Positions 63,420 to 64,000 of a stretch of 64,000 nt of DNA are shown here, piece after piece; position 1 is the first letter of the stretch, and every line of letters begins with the position of its first letter. Location: the NCBI GenBank assembly GCA_025210655.1, contig JAOARG010000044.1, positions 62,001-126,000 on the forward strand, given 5' to 3'. Source of the stretch: Bacillota bacterium (GTDB lineage Bacteria; Bacillota; Clostridia; Peptostreptococcales; Acidaminobacteraceae). The notes beneath the pieces were generated by a model. It did not search any database and was not told where the DNA came from. It worked only from the letters and a program-made list of their open reading frames with translations. Made by a program: the position numbers and the translations under genes.

Positions 63420-63987
63420 AATAATTAAGGACCTAAAAGATCAAATACTTGCCTCTGCTATCAAAATTTTTAATGAAAGTGACTTTAAAGGTGTTAGTTT
63501 AAGAAAAATTGCATCAGAATGTAATATTGCTGTAGGTACTCTATACAATTATTATCCAGGGAAAAAAGAAATAATGTTTGATGTATTCAATAAACTATGG
63601 ACAAATACATTTGATTATCTAGAAATATTCATAGAAGAAAATAAACATGATAAGGATCTATTTATCAAATATCTTGACGAACTCCATGAAGAAATGGATA
63701 AAAGAAAAGGACTAGGAAGAGACCTTATCGCCCTTGAAATGCAAGAAAACCAGAATTCTAAAACTACTGACTTAATAGGTAGATCGTCCATTGCGCCACT
63801 TCAAAACAAACAGCTAAAAAAAGTAATCGTGTATTCATTCAATGTTGATGAATCAGAAATAAATAAAATAAAAAATATTGATATCTTGACCAAAACAACA
63901 TTTATTTTAGCCATGATTTACAAAGACGAACACCAAGATAATAAATATTTCTTGAAAGATTTGGTTGAAAATTACATTTCAAAATAA
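63412..63987 (+). CDS. TetR/AcrR-family transcriptional regulator
   Basis: A 191-aa repressor with the N-terminal helix-turn-helix FKGVSLRKIASECNIAVGTL then YNYYPGKKEIMF, and a helical ligand-binding domain. The start codon overlaps the 3' end of the MATE gene, with GGGATGA upstream. It almost certainly represses its own operon by binding the two TGAAC-N4-GTTCA palindromes at 61988-62039 and is released by a substrate of the pump. It ends 13 bases before the window edge. Confidence 0.92.
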   Translation: MPKIIKDLKDQILASAIKIFNESDFKGVSLRKIASECNIAVGTLYNYYPGKKEIMFDVFNKLWTNTFDYLEIFIEENKHDKDLFIKYLDELHEEMDKRKGLGRDLIALEMQENQNSKTTDLIGRSSIAPLQNKQLKKVIVYSFNVDESEINKIKNIDILTKTTFILAMIYKDEHQDNKYFLKDLVENYISK

Positions 63988-64000
63988 AATAACTAGGGAT

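Noticed and set aside
1-64000. Prophage, integrative element, transposase or tRNA genes
   Set aside because: None of the reading frames has phage, integrase or transposase motifs, and I found no cloverleaf with a T-loop motif in the gaps.

Overview
The window is AT-rich (about one third G+C by eye) with strong Shine-Dalgarno sites, lipoprotein signals, low-GC-type sigma-A promoters and many intrinsic terminators. This, together with the gene content (XylFII-LytS-YesN sugar sensing, ABC-F proteins with attenuated leaders, HD-GYP proteins, a NhaC/molybdoenzyme cluster and no respiratory chain), suggests an anaerobic Bacillota of the Clostridia/Tissierellia type. I see no rRNA, tRNA, CRISPR, prophage or transposase gene.

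Layout. 1-7144: a redox cluster on the minus strand with a partial NhaC antiporter, a molybdopterin oxidoreductase, a four-cluster ferredoxin subunit, an FAD/NAD oxidoreductase, a second NhaC paralogue and an IclR regulator; a shared 13-bp site in front of the redox operon and in front of iclR looks like the operator. 7336-9803: a rRNA-type methyltransferase, a PHP phosphatase and a small helical protein. 10560-16108: a complete Dpp/Opp peptide ABC operon. 16324-24977: a two-component HD-GYP pair, a chemoreceptor, a ClpE-like unfoldase and a degenerate SDR. 25134-26231: an orphan MsmX/UgpC-like ATPase, divergent from a sugar regulon (26462-38019) in which a three-component sensor controls XylFGH-type import; Pgi and a ROK glucokinase follow, so hexose is a likely substrate. 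38052-44808: an HD-GYP protein, a PhoR/PhoB-like pair, MgtC and a TctCBA carboxylate transporter. 45048-55029: a parvulin, an ABC-F protein, a uracil permease, a nuclease-helicase fusion, a cobalamin adenosyltransferase, an AlkA-type glycosylase and membrane proteins. 55511-63987: a second ABC-F gene behind a 41-aa small ORF, a 1033-aa secreted zinc phospholipase C-like protein, and a MATE/TetR operon with twin operators.

The most unusual signal is non-coding. At least four long gaps (about 350-710, 9891-10510, 55110-55495, 57766-58137) and one short one (45789-45932) hold the same kind of architecture. A short locus-specific linker (GTTAAGC, GGGGAA/GGTGG, GCCTAA, GCCCAG, GTAGATAGT) is repeated in one orientation in the left half and as its reverse complement in the right half, and small perfect hairpins lie between the linkers. 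In the 9.9-10.5 kb locus the unit is tandemly duplicated (309-bp period). One stem differs by a compensated base-pair change, and most other differences in the hairpins I compared fall in loops, which argues for selection on structure. Two loci also carry GGGG tracts arranged as G-quadruplex candidates with hairpins in the loops.
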